Notes: generated by a model from the sequence alone, not told the origin. DNA of 64,000 nt from DATKJY01 sp964540105 (GCA_964540105.1 CAZILL010000002.1:124001-188000), one strand, 5' to 3'. Numbered from the stretch's first letter, positions 17,582 to 26,656 are shown. Program-made: numbers and translations.

Positions 17582-17607
17582 CTCGTCGGGGAATCTCTCT
17601 CCCCATC

Positions 17608-17636
17608 TTGTGCTGGGGTCGATGAGAAGATATATT
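17608..17636 (+). promoter_or_regulatory. candidate promoter of the cbb3 oxidase locus
   Basis: A weak -35 (TTGTGC, 17608-17613), a 17-base spacer and a good -10 (TATATT, 17631-17636) precede the P-type ATPase gene by 80 bases. I looked for an FNR/Anr box (TTGAT-N4-ATCAA), as often found for cbb3 genes, and did not see one. Confidence 0.4.
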
Positions 17637-17716
17637 CACGAAACAAAGATATAGTGGGCTTCCGCTCTACATGATCGGACGACCCGGAATATTGGGATTT
17701 TTCGTGGATAGACAGG

Positions 17717-20155
17717 ATGACTCAGGCCGTTCGTGAACCCTCGGTGTTGTGTCGCCACTGCGGCGATCACTGCCGAGACGATTCGATTATCTTTGATAGC
17801 CAGAATTTCTGCTGTGCCGGATGCCGGGCGGTCTATGAACTGCTGCATCAGTCGCACCTGAGCGCCTACTATGATCAGAACTCGTCGCCCGGAGTAAAGC
17901 CGGCCAGCGCGCAGGCGGCCTCGAAGTTCGCTTACCTGGAGGATCCGAAGACCAGGAGCGAGCTGCTCGACTTTGCTGGAGAGGCCTGTTCACGGGTTAC
18001 TCTGTCGGTTCCGCAGGTGCACTGTTCCTCGTGTGTCTGGCTTCTGGAGAATCTGTTTCGCCTGCACGGGGGGATTAGTCGAACACATGTCAATTTCCTC
18101 GAGCGGACGGTTGAGATCATGTTCGACGAACGGAGCATCAGCCTTCGCGCCGTCGTCGAGCTGTTGACCCGTCTCGGCTATGAGCCGGAGATCAATCTCG
18201 AGAGGCTCGAAACGCGCACGTCGGCCGCTCCGATTGGTCGCTCGCTCATGCTCAAAGTCGGGGTAGCGGGATTCTGTTTTGCCAATATCATGCTCCTGAG
18301 CTTGCCGGCCTATCTGGATAGCGCCGATAGGCACGACGAACAGCTCTCGGCCCTCTTTGGCTATATTTCGCTGGCGCTCGCGCTGCCCGTGGTTGCCTAT
18401 TCAGCGCGAGACTACTTTTCATCGGCGGTCAGCGGCCTGCGGTCGAAGACCATTACCATCGAGTTTCCAATTGCGGTCGGTCTGTTGGTGCTGTTCGGCA
18501 GAAGTCTGTTCGATATTCTCACTGGAGCGTCGCCGGGATTTCTGGACTCTCTTGCGGGGCTTGTCTTCTTCCTGCTTCTGGGTCGTGTCTTTCAGCGCAA
18601 GACCTACGAGCGCCTCTCGTTTGAACGGGATTATCGCTCCTACTTTCCGGCATACGTTACCAGGAAGGTCAAAGACGCGGAAACGACTGTGCCCATTACC
18701 AGTGTCGAACCGGGTGATCGGATCGTCGTCCGTAACCAGGAGATTGTTCCGGCGGATGCCGTCGTCGTACGGGGGACTGGGCACATTGATTACAGTTTTG
18801 TCACCGGCGAGTCCGACCCGCAGACAGTTTCGTCGGGGGGGTTAGTCTATGCCGGAGGCCGACAGGTCGGAAGTGCAATCGAGCTCGAGGTGGTCAAAGA
18901 GGTCTCGCAGAGCTACCTGACGCGACTCTGGAACAACAGCGCCCTCACTTCCGATCGATCGTTTTCGCGCGTCGCAACTCTCGCCAATGTCGCGGGGAGG
19001 TACTTCACTATTGCGATTCTTGTCGTCGCTGCGGCGACTGCCCTGTATTGGTTTCCGCGCGATAGTGTGACAGCCTGGCAGGCGGTCACAGCGGTGCTCA
19101 TCGTTGCCTGTCCGTGTGCCCTGGCGCTCTCCAGCCCCTTCGCCCTCGGAACGGCGCTCCGCATACTGGGGCGGCATCGCCTTTACCTGCGCAACAGCGC
19201 GGCGGTCGAGACGCTCGCCTCGGTAGATACCATTGTCTTCGACAAAACCGGAACCCTGACCAGCACGAAGGATTCAATCGTTTCGTTCGAAGGGAACCCG
19301 CTGTCCGATTTCGAGGAAACACTTGTCGGCTCGCTGGTTCGCCACTCCACTCACCCATTGAGTCGGAGTCTGACGAGACACCTGACAAGATCAGAGTACC
19401 TCGACGTGACCCGCTTTGAAGAGCTGCCCGGTGAAGGGATCGCCGGCAGCATCGGCGAGCACGTGGTTCGGCTCGGGCGTCGAGAGTGGGCGCTCATGCA
19501 AAGTTCGGCGGCGCAGATCGCGGAGGCGATTCCCGCCCCAGGTGGCGCCGAGACCACCGTCTTTGTTGCCATCGACGGCAGTTGTCGCGGCTCGTTCCGA
19601 GCGATCAACAAGTACCGCGACGGTCTGGAGGAAACCATCGCTTCACTGCGCGATGCTTATCGACTCACGGTTCTATCCGGGGACAACGATCGCGACCGGA
19701 AACGTTTGTCCGATTTATTCGGTGAGCAGACGCCAACACTCTTCAACCAATCCCCGTACGATAAACTGTCTCACATACAATCCTTGCACGGACAGAATCA
19801 AAAGGTTTTAATGATAGGCGATGGACTTAACGACGCCGGCGCTCTCAAGGCCGCTACGGCCGGACTCACCGTCTCCGAGGACATGGTTGGCTTTTCTCCG
19901 GCCTGCGACGGCATCATTGATGCCACGGCGCTCAGCCGCCTCCATCAGTTCCTGTCTTTGGCCAAACGGAGCGTGGTGGTCGTTGTGTTGAGTTTCGTAT
20001 TATCAATCCTGTATAACATCGTGGGGCTAGTGTTCGCCGTCCGAGGTGAACTGTCACCGCTGGTGTCAGCCATTCTCATGCCAGCCAGTTCGATAACAGT
20101 CGTGCTCTTCGCTGTCATGGCGACCAACCTTCAGGCCAGGAGAACGGGACTGTAG
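17717..20155 (+). CDS. ccoI: copper-translocating P-type ATPase, CcoI/FixI type
   Basis: This 812-residue P1B-type ATPase moves copper for assembly of the CuB centre of cbb3 oxidase. The N-terminus has the CcoI-type cysteine-rich metal domain (CRHCGDHC and FCCAGC, residues 12-37), then an HMA domain with HCSSC near residue 97. It is followed by about eight membrane spans. TGES marks the actuator domain, CPCALAL is the intramembrane copper site, DKTGTLT carries the phosphorylated Asp, THPLS is the HP motif and MIGDGLNDAGAL the hinge. The length is normal. Only one base separates its stop from ccoS, so the genes are co-transcribed. Confidence 0.95.
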   Translation: MTQAVREPSVLCRHCGDHCRDDSIIFDSQNFCCAGCRAVYELLHQSHLSAYYDQNSSPGVKPASAQAASKFAYLEDPKTRSELLDFAGEACSRVTLSVPQVHCSSCVWLLENLFRLHGGISRTHVNFLERTVEIMFDERSISLRAVVELLTRLGYEPEINLERLETRTSAAPIGRSLMLKVGVAGFCFANIMLLSLPAYLDSADRHDEQLSALFGYISLALALPVVAYSARDYFSSAVSGLRSKTITIEFPIAVGLLVLFGRSLFDILTGASPGFLDSLAGLVFFLLLGRVFQRKTYERLSFERDYRSYFPAYVTRKVKDAETTVPITSVEPGDRIVVRNQEIVPADAVVVRGTGHIDYSFVTGESDPQTVSSGGLVYAGGRQVGSAIELEVVKEVSQSYLTRLWNNSALTSDRSFSRVATLANVAGRYFTIAILVVAAATALYWFPRDSVTAWQAVTAVLIVACPCALALSSPFALGTALRILGRHRLYLRNSAAVETLASVDTIVFDKTGTLTSTKDSIVSFEGNPLSDFEETLVGSLVRHSTHPLSRSLTRHLTRSEYLDVTRFEELPGEGIAGSIGEHVVRLGRREWALMQSSAAQIAEAIPAPGGAETTVFVAIDGSCRGSFRAINKYRDGLEETIASLRDAYRLTVLSGDNDRDRKRLSDLFGEQTPTLFNQSPYDKLSHIQSLHGQNQKVLMIGDGLNDAGALKAATAGLTVSEDMVGFSPACDGIIDATALSRLHQFLSLAKRSVVVVVLSFVLSILYNIVGLVFAVRGELSPLVSAILMPASSITVVLFAVMATNLQARRTGL

Positions 20156-20156
20156 C

Positions 20157-20348
20157 ATGTATGTGCTGATTGTCCTCATTCTGGCTTCGCTGTCGGTGGC
20201 AACCACCTTTCTCCTGGCGTTCTGGTGGGCGGTTCGAAACGGACAATTTGACGACACGTATACGCCGTCGATGAGAATCCTCTTCGAGGATCAGACCCCA
20301 AACGAGAGAAACGAGAGAATGCATATATCTTCACGGGAGAAAGAGTGA
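20157..20348 (+). CDS. ccoS: cbb3-type oxidase assembly protein CcoS
   Basis: The 63-residue protein has one N-terminal membrane span (YVLIVLILASLSVATTFLLA) and the CcoS signature FWWAVRNGQFDDTYTPSMRIL. CcoS is needed for cofactor insertion into cbb3 oxidase. It starts one base after the ccoI stop and ends directly against the ATG of ccoNO. The hydrophilic C-terminal 20 residues are longer than in many homologues. Confidence 0.93.
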   Translation: MYVLIVLILASLSVATTFLLAFWWAVRNGQFDDTYTPSMRILFEDQTPNERNERMHISSREKE

Positions 20349-22475
20349 ATGGCATCTGAGACATTCCAATACGACAATCGGCTGGTTCGAGATTTCGGAG
20401 TTGCGACGATGCTCTGGGGAGCGGTCGGCATGGTGGTCGGCCTGCTGATCGCCACGCAGTTGTTCCTTCCGAGTCTCAACTTTGGAGTACCGTACACGAC
20501 TTTTTCGAGACTCCGTCCACTCCACACGAATGCAGTCATCTTCGCTTTTGTCGGAAATGCCATGTTCATGGCTGTCTACTACTCACTGCAGCGCCTCTGC
20601 AAGGCGCGTCTGTTCAGCGATCTGGTTGGTCGAATTCATTTCTGGGGATGGCAGTTGATCATTGTCTGCGCGGCGGTCACGCTGCCGCTGGGGATCACAA
20701 GCAGCAAGGAGTATGCGGAGCTTGAATGGCCGATCGACATTCTCATCGCGCTGGTCTGGATCGCGTTTGGGATCAACCTGTTCGGGACGATCTTCAAACG
20801 ACGCGAGCGGCATATGTACGTGGCGATCTGGTTCTACATCGCAACCTGGGTGACCGTCACCGTGCTGCATGTCGTCAACTCGATAGAATTGCCGGTCACC
20901 TTTCTGAAGAGTTATTCGGTCTATGCCGGCGTCCAGGATGCGCTTGTCCAGTGGTGGTATGGGCACAATGCAGTCGCCTTCTTTCTGACCACACCGTATC
21001 TGGGTATGATGTATTATTACCTGCCCAAAGCCGCGGATCGGCCGGTCTTTTCATACCGCTTATCGATCATTCACTTTTGGGCGCTCATTTTCATTTACAT
21101 CTGGGCGGGACCGCATCATCTGCTTTACTCTGCATTGCCGGACTGGGCCCAGTCGCTGGGAACGGTCTTCTCGATCATGCTGATCGCGCCGTCGTGGGGG
21201 GGAATGCTCAACGGATTGTTGACGCTTCGAGGAGCGTGGGACAAGGTTCGCGAGAGCGCCGTCTTGAAATTCCTTGTCGTGGCAGTAACAGCTTATGGCA
21301 TGGCGACCTTTGAGGGGCCCACTCTGTCCATTAAGAACATCAACGCCCTGTCACACTTTACCGACTGGACCATCGCTCATGTCCATGTCGGTGCGTTGGG
21401 CTGGAACGGCTTTCTCACCTTCGGCATTCTTTACTGGCTGATCCCGCGCATCTATCGCACGACCCTTCATTCCGAAAAAATGGCCAATGCGCATTTCTGG
21501 ATCGGGTTCCTGGGCATTCTTATCTATGCCCTGCCGATGTACTTTGCCGGGATCACACAGGGACTCATGTGGAAAGAGTTCACCGATGGCGGCTTGCTGC
21601 GTTATCCCAATTTCCTTGAGACTGTGCTGCAGATCATCCCCATGTACGTGATCCGCGCCTTCGGGGGGACCCTGTTCCTGACGGGCGTCGTACTGATGAT
21701 TGTCAATCTGGTCAAAACGATGAAAAAGGGGACGCTGCTCGCGAATGAAGAAGCCCAGGCGCCGGCGCTCGCGAAAGAGTTTACGGCAAGTGGTCACGAT
21801 AGTATGTTCCACCGTGTCCTTGAGCGTCGCCCGGTGAAATTTCTCCTGCTGTCGACAGTCGCGGTGTTGATTGGCGGACTCATCGAGATTGTCCCGACCT
21901 TCCTGATCAAAACCAATATCCCGACGATCGCCAGTGTCAAACCATACACACCGCTTGAACTGGAAGGGCGCGATCTCTATATCCGCGAGGGATGCAACAA
22001 CTGTCATTCCCAGCTGGTCCGCCCATTTCGTTCCGAGACCGAGCGCTACGGTGAGTATTCGAAGGCGGGTGAGTTTGTGTACGACCATCCGTTCCTGTGG
22101 GGATCCAAACGGACCGGCCCCGATCTGCATCGACAAGGAGGCAAGTATCCCGACGCTTGGCACTATAACCACATGAAGGATCCGACCTCAATGTCTCCGG
22201 GTTCGATCATGCCCCCATTTCCCTGGCTGGTCGCCGATCAGCTGGATATCAGCAACACACCGGCCAAGATTCGCGCCATGCAAACCCTTGGCGCGCCGTA
22301 TCCGCCCGGGTATGCAGATCAGTGTCTTGAGGACCTTCGCGTTCAGGCGAGCAAGATTGCGACCGGTTTGAAGGAAACGGGCGTGACCGTTTCCGAGGAT
22401 CGCGAGATTATCGCGATGATCGCATATTTACAGCGACTCGGGACCGATATTAAAGCTACCAAGGCCGCGAAGTGA
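20349..22475 (+). CDS. ccoNO: cbb3-type cytochrome c oxidase fused subunit I/II (CcoN-CcoO)
   Basis: This 708-residue fusion joins the catalytic haem-copper subunit CcoN (about residues 1-475) to the membrane-anchored monohaem cytochrome c subunit CcoO (about 490-708). CcoN shows the expected haem and CuB histidines: RPLHTNAVIF, YGHNAVAFF, GPHHLLYSALPDW and HVHVGALGWNG. CcoO begins with a new membrane span (FLLLSTVAVLIGGL) and has one c-type haem site, CNNCHSQLVRPF, plus a GSIMPPFPWL methionine-ligand region. It receives electrons from CcoP and reduces oxygen to water with proton pumping. The fusion is known in several phyla and is not a frameshift artefact here: the linker is ordinary coding sequence. 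Confidence 0.96.
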   Translation: MASETFQYDNRLVRDFGVATMLWGAVGMVVGLLIATQLFLPSLNFGVPYTTFSRLRPLHTNAVIFAFVGNAMFMAVYYSLQRLCKARLFSDLVGRIHFWGWQLIIVCAAVTLPLGITSSKEYAELEWPIDILIALVWIAFGINLFGTIFKRRERHMYVAIWFYIATWVTVTVLHVVNSIELPVTFLKSYSVYAGVQDALVQWWYGHNAVAFFLTTPYLGMMYYYLPKAADRPVFSYRLSIIHFWALIFIYIWAGPHHLLYSALPDWAQSLGTVFSIMLIAPSWGGMLNGLLTLRGAWDKVRESAVLKFLVVAVTAYGMATFEGPTLSIKNINALSHFTDWTIAHVHVGALGWNGFLTFGILYWLIPRIYRTTLHSEKMANAHFWIGFLGILIYALPMYFAGITQGLMWKEFTDGGLLRYPNFLETVLQIIPMYVIRAFGGTLFLTGVVLMIVNLVKTMKKGTLLANEEAQAPALAKEFTASGHDSMFHRVLERRPVKFLLLSTVAVLIGGLIEIVPTFLIKTNIPTIASVKPYTPLELEGRDLYIREGCNNCHSQLVRPFRSETERYGEYSKAGEFVYDHPFLWGSKRTGPDLHRQGGKYPDAWHYNHMKDPTSMSPGSIMPPFPWLVADQLDISNTPAKIRAMQTLGAPYPPGYADQCLEDLRVQASKIATGLKETGVTVSEDREIIAMIAYLQRLGTDIKATKAAK

Positions 22476-22488
22476 CAGGAGCCAGAAG

Positions 22489-22683
22489 ATGATTTCGGAA
22501 TTTGTGCAGACCATCGAAGGTGCGGAGTTCTTCCCAGCGCTCTCGCTTATCCTGTTTCTTCTTGCCTTTGTGGGCGTGGTCATCTGGGCCATGCGACTCG
22601 ACCGACGATTGGTGCAGCGGATGGCGCGACTGCCATTGGATCAAGACATACGTGAATCTGCGGGAGTGACCCACCATGACTGA
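22489..22683 (+). CDS. ccoQ: CcoQ-like small subunit of cbb3 oxidase
   Basis: This 64-residue protein has a single membrane span (about residues 15-37, ALSLILFLLAFVGVVIWAM) followed by a basic stretch, the layout of CcoQ/FixQ, which stabilises the core complex. Sequence identity in this family is low, so the call rests largely on size, topology and position between ccoNO and ccoP. Its last codons overlap the ccoP start by eight bases. Confidence 0.8.
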   Translation: MISEFVQTIEGAEFFPALSLILFLLAFVGVVIWAMRLDRRLVQRMARLPLDQDIRESAGVTHHD

Positions 22684-23350
22684 ATCGTTTGATAAACTGC
22701 TCGACCACGAGTACGACGGAATCCGCGAGCTCGATAACGACCTTCCCCGCTGGTGGGTGTGGCTGTTTTACATCACCATCATATGGGGAGTTCTCTACTT
22801 CCTCTACTACCACGTTGCCGACATTGGATATCTCAGCGACGATGAATACCAGCGCGAGCTGGACCCAACCTTTGTGCGTGTCGGAATCGCTGAAAACCGC
22901 GCGTTTGGGGTGCTGTCAGAGTACCGCTCCCCCTTCTACGATCCGGCGCGCGATCACAAGCTGGCCAAGATGACAGCGGGTGCAGCCGCCCGACTCTACA
23001 AGGAGGAGACTCGCGAAAAGGATACGGTCACCTATATGGCGCTCACCGACGAACCCAGCATCGACGCCGGTCGGGCGATCTTCCAGAGGCTCTGTTTCAC
23101 GTGTCATGGTAAACTGGGTGAGGGCGGGATTGGACCCAACCTGACCGATGACTATTGGCTCCACGGGGCGGGGATAACGAACACCGTCAAAACCGTTAAG
23201 TACGGTTACCCGACCAAAGGGATGCTCTCCTGGCGCGGCGAACTGAATCCGGATCAGATTCTCCAGGTAGCCAGCTATGTCCTGACTCTCCATGGCACAA
23301 ATCCGCCCAACGCCAAGGCCCCGCAGGGAGATCTCGTTAAGGAGAAGTGA
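22676..23350 (+). CDS. ccoP: cbb3-type oxidase subunit III (CcoP), monohaem form
   Basis: The 224-residue protein starts with the conserved CcoP N-terminus (DHEYDGIRELDNDLPRWW) and a membrane span (about 31-48). A periplasmic cytochrome c domain has one haem site, CFTCHGK, near residue 141, with GIGPNLTD and a later GMLSWRGELN region holding the axial Met. Proteobacterial CcoP has two haem domains and is about 300 residues; this one has a single domain, as in some Bacteroidetes-type enzymes. It passes electrons from soluble cytochrome c to CcoO. The stop overlaps the GTG start of ccoG by four bases. Confidence 0.92.
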   Translation: MTESFDKLLDHEYDGIRELDNDLPRWWVWLFYITIIWGVLYFLYYHVADIGYLSDDEYQRELDPTFVRVGIAENRAFGVLSEYRSPFYDPARDHKLAKMTAGAAARLYKEETREKDTVTYMALTDEPSIDAGRAIFQRLCFTCHGKLGEGGIGPNLTDDYWLHGAGITNTVKTVKYGYPTKGMLSWRGELNPDQILQVASYVLTLHGTNPPNAKAPQGDLVKEK

Positions 23351-24786
23351 CCACGCCATCACAGACTGAGAGGTCCGAGTCATTTCGCGATACTCTCGCC
23401 ACCATCGACCGCAAGGGGAAGCGAGTCTGGGTTTATCCAACTAAGCCCAGGGGAAAATTCTACGCCGCACGGACGATTGTCTCATATTTCCTGTTGGCCT
23501 TTCTCTTTGGCGCTCCGTTTGTACGCATCGACGGCAATCCGCTTCTCCTCTTTGACATTCTCCATCGGCAGTTCTTCATCTTTGGCCTGATCTTCTGGCC
23601 TCAGGATCTCTATCTGTTCGTGCTCGCCACGATCGCGCTTGCGGTTTTGGTCATCTTGTTCACGGCCGCATTCGGCCGGCTTTTTTGCGGTTGGGCCTGT
23701 CCGCAGACGGTCTTTATGGAAATGGTGTTTCGCAAGATCGAGTACATCATCGAGGGGAATGGACCGCGCCAGCGGGACCTGGACCAGGCGCCAATGTCTG
23801 GCGCCAAGTTCTTCAAGAAGACACTCAAGCATAGCATCTTCTTTGTGATCTCGTTCGCAATCGGGAACACCTTCCTGGCCTATTTCATCGGCACCGACGC
23901 GCTCTTTCAAACCATGTCGGATTCTCCCGGCAATCATCTGACCGGCCTGACCTTCATGATTCTATTTTCACTCGTATTCTACGGCGTGTTTGCGCGTTTC
24001 CGCGAACAAGCCTGTACTCTGGTGTGTCCGTACGGACGCCTGCAATCAGTTCTTCTTGACGCCAACTCCATTGTTGTCGCCTATGATTTCAAGCGCGGCG
24101 AGCCGCGTGGGCCGATTGTCAAAGGGGCTGATACTGCCACAAAGGGAGACTGCATCGACTGCGGCGCGTGCGTGCGAGTCTGTCCGACCGGCATCGATAT
24201 TCGTCATGGGACGCAACTGGAATGTGTGAACTGCACGGGCTGTATCGACGCCTGCGACCGCGTGATGGAACGTGTCAACCGACCTACGGGGTTGATCCGC
24301 TACAGCTCCTATAACAACATTGCTCACGGTCTGCGCATGAGATTCACCCCGCGTATGATGCTTTACTCTGCCATCCTGGTGACGCTCATGCTGGTCATCA
24401 CTCTCTTGATGTTCAACCGCAAAGAAGTAGAGACAACGATTCTGCGGGCCACAGGCTCGTTGTATGTCGAGCTTGACGACGACTCCATCCGCAATCTATA
24501 TACTGTCTCCGTGGCGAACAAAACCACGCGTGAACTGCCGGTGGAGTTACGTTTGAAGAGCCCGCATGGTCAACTTACCGTGGTCGGACCAAGGCTCCAG
24601 GTCAAACCGCACGGCCTGAGCGAATCGGTCTTCGACGTTCAGATTCCGCGGAAGAGCCTGTTTACAGCCAATACACTCATCACCATCGAAGTGCTCAGCA
24701 ACGGCAAAGTCATCCAGGAGATTCGAAGCACGTTTGTCGGACCTGAACCGAAAGAAAGAGAGCGGCATGACGAAGACAAAGACTGA
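23347..24786 (+). CDS. ccoG: cbb3 oxidase accessory protein CcoG (polyferredoxin-like)
   Basis: This 479-residue membrane protein, also called RdxA/FixG, is thought to reduce Cu(II) for oxidase assembly. It has several membrane spans (around 40-60, 85-110, 160-180, 198-218 and 340-360). Cysteine motifs are CGWACPQTVFMEMV, CTLVCPYGRLQSVL and two 4Fe-4S clusters in CIDCGACVRVCPTGID and CVNCTGCIDACD. The C-terminus is a periplasmic Ig-like domain. The start is GTG at 23347, overlapping the ccoP stop; this gives the typical basic N-terminus before the first span. It overlaps the next gene by 20 bases. Confidence 0.94.
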   Translation: MTTPSQTERSESFRDTLATIDRKGKRVWVYPTKPRGKFYAARTIVSYFLLAFLFGAPFVRIDGNPLLLFDILHRQFFIFGLIFWPQDLYLFVLATIALAVLVILFTAAFGRLFCGWACPQTVFMEMVFRKIEYIIEGNGPRQRDLDQAPMSGAKFFKKTLKHSIFFVISFAIGNTFLAYFIGTDALFQTMSDSPGNHLTGLTFMILFSLVFYGVFARFREQACTLVCPYGRLQSVLLDANSIVVAYDFKRGEPRGPIVKGADTATKGDCIDCGACVRVCPTGIDIRHGTQLECVNCTGCIDACDRVMERVNRPTGLIRYSSYNNIAHGLRMRFTPRMMLYSAILVTLMLVITLLMFNRKEVETTILRATGSLYVELDDDSIRNLYTVSVANKTTRELPVELRLKSPHGQLTVVGPRLQVKPHGLSESVFDVQIPRKSLFTANTLITIEVLSNGKVIQEIRSTFVGPEPKERERHDEDKD

Positions 24787-25231
24787 CAATCGATGGGGGA
24801 TCGGTGTGTTCGTGCTATATGGTTCGTTCGTACTCTTCATCCTCGCCTGCGTGGGATTCGCATCGTTTCAACGGTTTGATCTGGTCGAAGAGGGTTATTA
24901 CGACAAGGGGATCAAGTATCAAGATCAGATTGATCGTGTTGCGCGCACTCAGAATCTCATCGAACGTCCGTCGATAACTGTGGACACATACGACCGGACG
25001 CTGGTAGTGACTTTCCCACAACAGTTTCCTGCCGACCGTGTATCCGGTACGCTGTTGCTGTTTCGCCCCTCGAATGCTCATTGGGATCGAACGGAACCGC
25101 TCCAATTGAATGAGGAAGGCGCGCAGAAGATCCCGCTCGCCGGACTGCCGCACGGGCAGTGGCTTGTCAAGCTCGAGTGGAGCTTCGATGCTGTTCAGTA
25201 CTATTCTGAAGAGACGCTTTTCCTGAAGTAG
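24767..25231 (+). CDS. ccoH: FixH/CcoH-like protein of the cbb3 locus
   Basis: The 154-residue protein has an N-terminal membrane span (about 7-30, WGIGVFVLYGSFVLFILACV) followed by a VEEGYYDKGIKYQDQIDR motif typical of the FixH family. A soluble beta-rich domain follows, ending in a WSFDAVQYYSEETLFL strand. FixH/CcoH is required for assembly or stability of the oxidase. I chose the ATG at 24767, behind a purine-rich ribosome site, rather than the longer frame starting at 24734, because the family begins close to the membrane span. Confidence 0.88.
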   Translation: MTKTKTDNRWGIGVFVLYGSFVLFILACVGFASFQRFDLVEEGYYDKGIKYQDQIDRVARTQNLIERPSITVDTYDRTLVVTFPQQFPADRVSGTLLLFRPSNAHWDRTEPLQLNEEGAQKIPLAGLPHGQWLVKLEWSFDAVQYYSEETLFLK

Positions 25232-25239
25232 ATCGACGT

Positions 25240-25947
25240 ATGCTTGAGTGGACAGGATTCATTATTGGGTTCCTCGGAAGCGTGCACTGCATCGGCATGT
25301 GCGGTCCGATCGCGATCGCGCTTCCGACTGGATTTTCATCATCGTTTCGGCTCTTACTGAGTCGGCTGACATATAATGTCGGACGGGTCCTTACCTACTG
25401 CACGCTCGGCGCAATCAGCGGCCTGCTCGGCAAGAGTATCGCGATGGCCGGTTTCCAGCGCTCTCTTTCCATCAGCGCGGGTGCACTCATCGCGCTCGGA
25501 GTCCTTCTCCCTGTTGTCGCACGACGACGCCTGCTTCCGCTCGATGCTCTACCGCGCGTTCTGGATCGAATCAAGAATCTCTGGGGGCGATTGTTCGTAA
25601 AGCGCACGGTCTGGTCGATATTTGCCATTGGCATTCTGAATGGGTTCCTGCCCTGCGGGTTCCTATATGTCGGTCTTGCCGCTTCGGCCGCTACCGGAGG
25701 TATTGTCTCCGCTACGACATACATGGCTCTGTTTGGCCTTGGTACGGTCCCCGCGATGCTGGCCACTTCGTTTTTCGGTGGATTTCTGACCGTGAGAGTG
25801 AAGCAGAGCCTGGTAAGACTCATGCCCGCCACAGCGCTGATTGTCGCCGTTCTCCTGATTCTTCGCGGCCTGTCGCTCGGTATCCCCTACGTCAGCCCGA
25901 TTCTTCCCTCGGATAGTGTGGTTGCTCAGCCACCCAGTTGCCACTGA
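25240..25947 (+). CDS. TauE/SafE (UreH-like) family membrane protein of the cbb3 locus
   Basis: This 235-residue protein has about six membrane spans. It carries the signature GSVHCIGMCGPIAIAL near the N-terminus and FLPCGFLYVGLAASAATG in the middle, both with conserved cysteines. Proteins of this UreH-like type are found next to ccoGHI or ccoS in many genomes and are thought to help metal handling during oxidase maturation. Its start lies eight bases after the ccoH stop, so it is the last gene of the oxidase operon. Confidence 0.88.
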   Translation: MLEWTGFIIGFLGSVHCIGMCGPIAIALPTGFSSSFRLLLSRLTYNVGRVLTYCTLGAISGLLGKSIAMAGFQRSLSISAGALIALGVLLPVVARRRLLPLDALPRVLDRIKNLWGRLFVKRTVWSIFAIGILNGFLPCGFLYVGLAASAATGGIVSATTYMALFGLGTVPAMLATSFFGGFLTVRVKQSLVRLMPATALIVAVLLILRGLSLGIPYVSPILPSDSVVAQPPSCH

Positions 25948-26036
25948 CCAGTTCGTGGCTTTGCGGGCCGGGAAAGTGATTGACAGGTACGACCGCTCTC
26001 GTATCTTCTGTCTCAAAACATGGATATGGAGGAACT

Positions 26037-26528
26037 ATGAGGCAAGACGTCAGCGCCGAACTCATCTTAAAGCAGATCTTGGCATTCTTGCAGGAAACAT
26101 TCGAAAAGGGGAACGGGATTTATCTCGACGGAGGAACCTCGCTCATCGAGACCCTCGATGCGCTCTCTTTCGCTGCGGCCTCGCGGCCGGGCACTGACGG
26201 CGGCACGAGCATCGCGGGGCATGTTGATCATATTCGCTTCTACCTGCGAGTGATGAATGACTACATGGATGGGAAGCATTCCGAGAAGCTGGACTGGAAG
26301 CAGAGCTGGCTTCGACACACGGTCAGCGATGCCGAGTGGAAGGAGCTGCGAATGCAGGTTCGTGATGATTACCAGCAGCTTCTGACACACCTGCGGAGCT
26401 TCGACGATTGGAATGACGAGCGGAGGCTGTCAGGAGCGCTGGGAGCCATCACACACACCGCGTTCCACATTGGGGCGATCAGGCAGATTCAGAAAGTCGT
26501 GAGCGGAGCGGAGAGCAAGGGGCGATAG
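26037..26528 (+). CDS. DinB-like four-helix protein
   Basis: This 163-residue, helix-rich protein has the spaced histidines of the DinB/YfiT-like metalloprotein superfamily: AGHVDHIRFYL and THTAFHIGAIRQI, the latter being the usual HxxxH-type C-terminal motif. Members bind a divalent metal, and some are thiol transferases. No substrate is suggested here. The ATG at 26037 was chosen because GGAGG lies seven bases upstream; the frame extends 19 codons further without a ribosome site. It follows the oxidase operon after 89 bases. Confidence 0.75.
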   Translation: MRQDVSAELILKQILAFLQETFEKGNGIYLDGGTSLIETLDALSFAAASRPGTDGGTSIAGHVDHIRFYLRVMNDYMDGKHSEKLDWKQSWLRHTVSDAEWKELRMQVRDDYQQLLTHLRSFDDWNDERRLSGALGAITHTAFHIGAIRQIQKVVSGAESKGR

Positions 26529-26529
26529 T

Positions 26530-26656
26530 AACAAAAAAAGAGTGACCCAAGACACGACAGCAAGAGAGGGGGGCCTGCCGAAGGTCCGGGTCACCTTAAT
26601 AGGCTCTGCCTTGTCGGCATGAGCTTCTATTTTCCTGGTCTTACCGGAAGGTCAAC
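26530..26656 (-). ncRNA. possible small RNA or structured 3' leader/trailer
   Basis: Read on the minus strand, a TTGACC (26655-26650) is followed by an AT-rich patch, then a hairpin of nine paired positions (26603-26624, GCTC/TGCC arms with one bulge). A terminator-like stem, GTGACCC/GGGTCAC, then closes a 39-base G/C-rich loop (26542-26594), directly followed by a run of seven T. This looks like a complete short transcription unit of about 100 bases. It could equally be the 3' trailer of the DUF4342 mRNA. No known RNA family was recognised. Confidence 0.3.
26535..26594 (-). terminator. intrinsic terminator with T-run on the minus strand
   Basis: On the minus strand GTGACCC (26594-26588) pairs with GGGTCAC (26548-26542), and TCTTTTTTTG follows at once. 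The long loop can form an inner GC-rich stem. It would end transcripts coming from the DUF4342/kinase operon, about 230 bases after the last stop codon. Confidence 0.55.

Noticed and set aside
17637..17716. FNR/Anr box expected before a cbb3 operon
   Set aside because: No TTGAT-N4-ATCAA or close variant was found between the promoter candidate and the ATPase start.
21351..22172. 273-codon frame antisense to ccoNO
   Set aside because: The sense strand encodes conserved oxidase motifs; the antisense product is Arg/His/Asp-rich, without domains or a ribosome site.
22676..23350. Second haem site in CcoP
   Set aside because: Only one CxxCH is present, and the protein length fits a single cytochrome domain with no frameshift nearby.
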